Positions 63,686-64,000 of a stretch of 64,000 bases of DNA are shown piece after piece (within the stretch, counting starts at the first letter, position 1; every line of letters begins with the position of its first letter). The DNA is from an uncultured Clostridium sp. GTDB lineage: Bacteria; Bacillota; Clostridia; Lachnospirales; Lachnospiraceae. A program made the position numbers and the translations under genes. A model generated the notes under the pieces. It saw only the letters and a program-made list of their open reading frames with translations, was not told the origin of the DNA and searched no databases. Where the stretch lies: positions 50,809 to 114,808 of the forward strand of contig CALHQJ010000010.1 in the NCBI GenBank assembly GCA_938036545.1. Direction: 5' to 3'.

Positions 63686-63714
63686 AGTATACCATTTTTA
63701 GTGAAAAAACGCAA
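63686..63714 (-). promoter_or_regulatory. Promoter of the conserved membrane protein
   Basis: On the minus strand TTGCGT (63709-63714) and TATACT (63686-63691) are 17 nt apart, with extended TGG, about 40 nt before the start codon. Confidence 0.7.
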
Positions 63715-63744
63715 GCAAAAGTGAAATTTCTCTTAAGATTATAC

Positions 63745-63773
63745 TTGACAGCTTGACAAGTGTATGGTAAACT
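63745..63773 (+). promoter_or_regulatory. Promoter of rpoB
   Basis: TTGACA (63745) and TAAACT (63768) spaced 17 nt with extended TGG. The leader to the start codon is about 88 nt and contains a TTTAGGC/GCGCCTAAA stem near 63798-63827. Confidence 0.75.
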
Positions 63774-63867
63774 GGAATGTGCACTATTGTGGCAATTTAG
63801 GCCTTTAGGGGTCAATTGCGCCTAAAAATAAAACGTGAAAGAAAAAGAAAACAGGGGTGAAACGTCA

Positions 63868-64000
63868 ATGGAGAAAAGCAAGATGCGTCCGGTGCCGGCC
63901 GGTAAGAGCGTAAGAATGAGCTTCTCGGGACAGAAAGAAGTCTTAGAGATGCCAAACCTGATTGAGATTCAGAAAAACTCCTATCAGTGGTTCTTAGACG
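63868..64000 (+). CDS. rpoB: RNA polymerase beta subunit, N-terminus (partial)
   Basis: The first 44 codons read [20 protein letters not shown] and continue to [17 protein letters not shown], the standard Firmicutes RpoB N-terminus. AGGGGTGA at 63853-63860 lies 7 nt before the ATG. The gene runs off the right edge. No rplJ or rplL gene precedes it within the window; it is read from its own promoter. Confidence 0.95.
   Translation, partial: MEKSKMRPVPAGKSVRMSFSGQKEVLEMPNLIEIQKNSYQWFLD

Noticed and set aside
1..64000. CRISPR arrays, tRNA or rRNA genes, intact transposases or phage genes
   Set aside because: No regularly spaced repeats, no tRNA-like TTCGA-containing clover shapes between genes, and no recombinase or phage protein motifs were found on reading both strands.

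Overview
The window looks like chromosomal DNA of an anaerobic, endospore-forming clostridium, most likely a Lachnospiraceae member. The reasons are the moderate G+C content, strong AGGAGG ribosome sites, a spoIIR sporulation gene, small Lachnospiraceae-type families (DUF4250, DUF1934, DUF4869, CmpB-like), a mannose-class PTS, and rpoB beginning at the right edge. I cannot place it to genus. No rRNA, tRNA, CRISPR array, prophage or intact insertion sequence was seen.

Layout. 0-3.7 kb: the end of a mannose/sorbose-class PTS operon (EIIB, EIIC, EIID) followed by a serine beta-lactamase-fold hydrolase whose 3' end carries a 53-bp frameshifting duplication. 3.7-4.45 kb: a scarred stretch with a lipoprotein gene lacking a start, and two hairpins. 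4.5-25.5 kb: one long co-directional surface-glycan cluster. It holds a Wzt-type ABC ATPase without its permease, a methyltransferase-like protein, a three-part kinase-like/GT2/GT4 protein, an M42 peptidase, the complete four-enzyme GDP-D-glycero-D-manno-heptose pathway, a GT2, three large GT-C-like membrane proteins (one cut by an in-frame amber codon), three CDP-3,6-dideoxyhexose pathway enzymes (RfbF, RfbG, RfbH), a LicD protein and a GtrB-like transferase.

25.6-30.4 kb: a degenerate HPr-like protein, then a decay zone. It contains a truncated RpiR regulator, an inverted PTS EIICB remnant, and a DUF4869/ATPase pair with internal deletions. Two half-size permeases follow that look intact, and then a LysR gene with a homopolymer frameshift. 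30.4-36.4 kb: a BCCT transporter, a lipoprotein, a DUF4250 protein, L-asparaginase, cardiolipin synthase and a CmpB-like membrane protein. 36.5-43.5 kb: a tight operon of plsC, pheA, a DUF815 ATPase, a Ppx/GppA phosphatase and polyphosphate kinase. 43.5-47.3 kb: a phospholipase C-like protein, an AGCS symporter, and a Ca2+/cation exchanger behind a promoter and a yybP-ykoY (Mn2+) riboswitch that start inside the symporter gene.

47.6-52.4 kb: cyclophilin, a GNAT acetyltransferase, a conserved membrane protein, a YesL-like DUF624 protein, ispE and a GntR regulator. 52.4-59.7 kb: a TetR-controlled RND efflux operon with a membrane-fusion protein, an RND pump and two tandem TolC-like proteins, which is unexpected in an organism presumed to lack an outer membrane. 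59.7-64 kb: spoIIR, D-Ala-D-Ala ligase, glutamate racemase, a DUF1934 protein, a conserved membrane protein and the start of rpoB.

Two themes run across the window. One is a family of modular palindromic repeats with GTAAC-GTTCAG ends, with nine full or partial copies between genes. The other is gene decay in several accessory genes (amber codon, homopolymer slip, internal deletions, 53-bp duplication). The best candidates for an undescribed system are the TolC-like/RND operon, the repeat family and the heptose/dideoxysugar glycan cluster.
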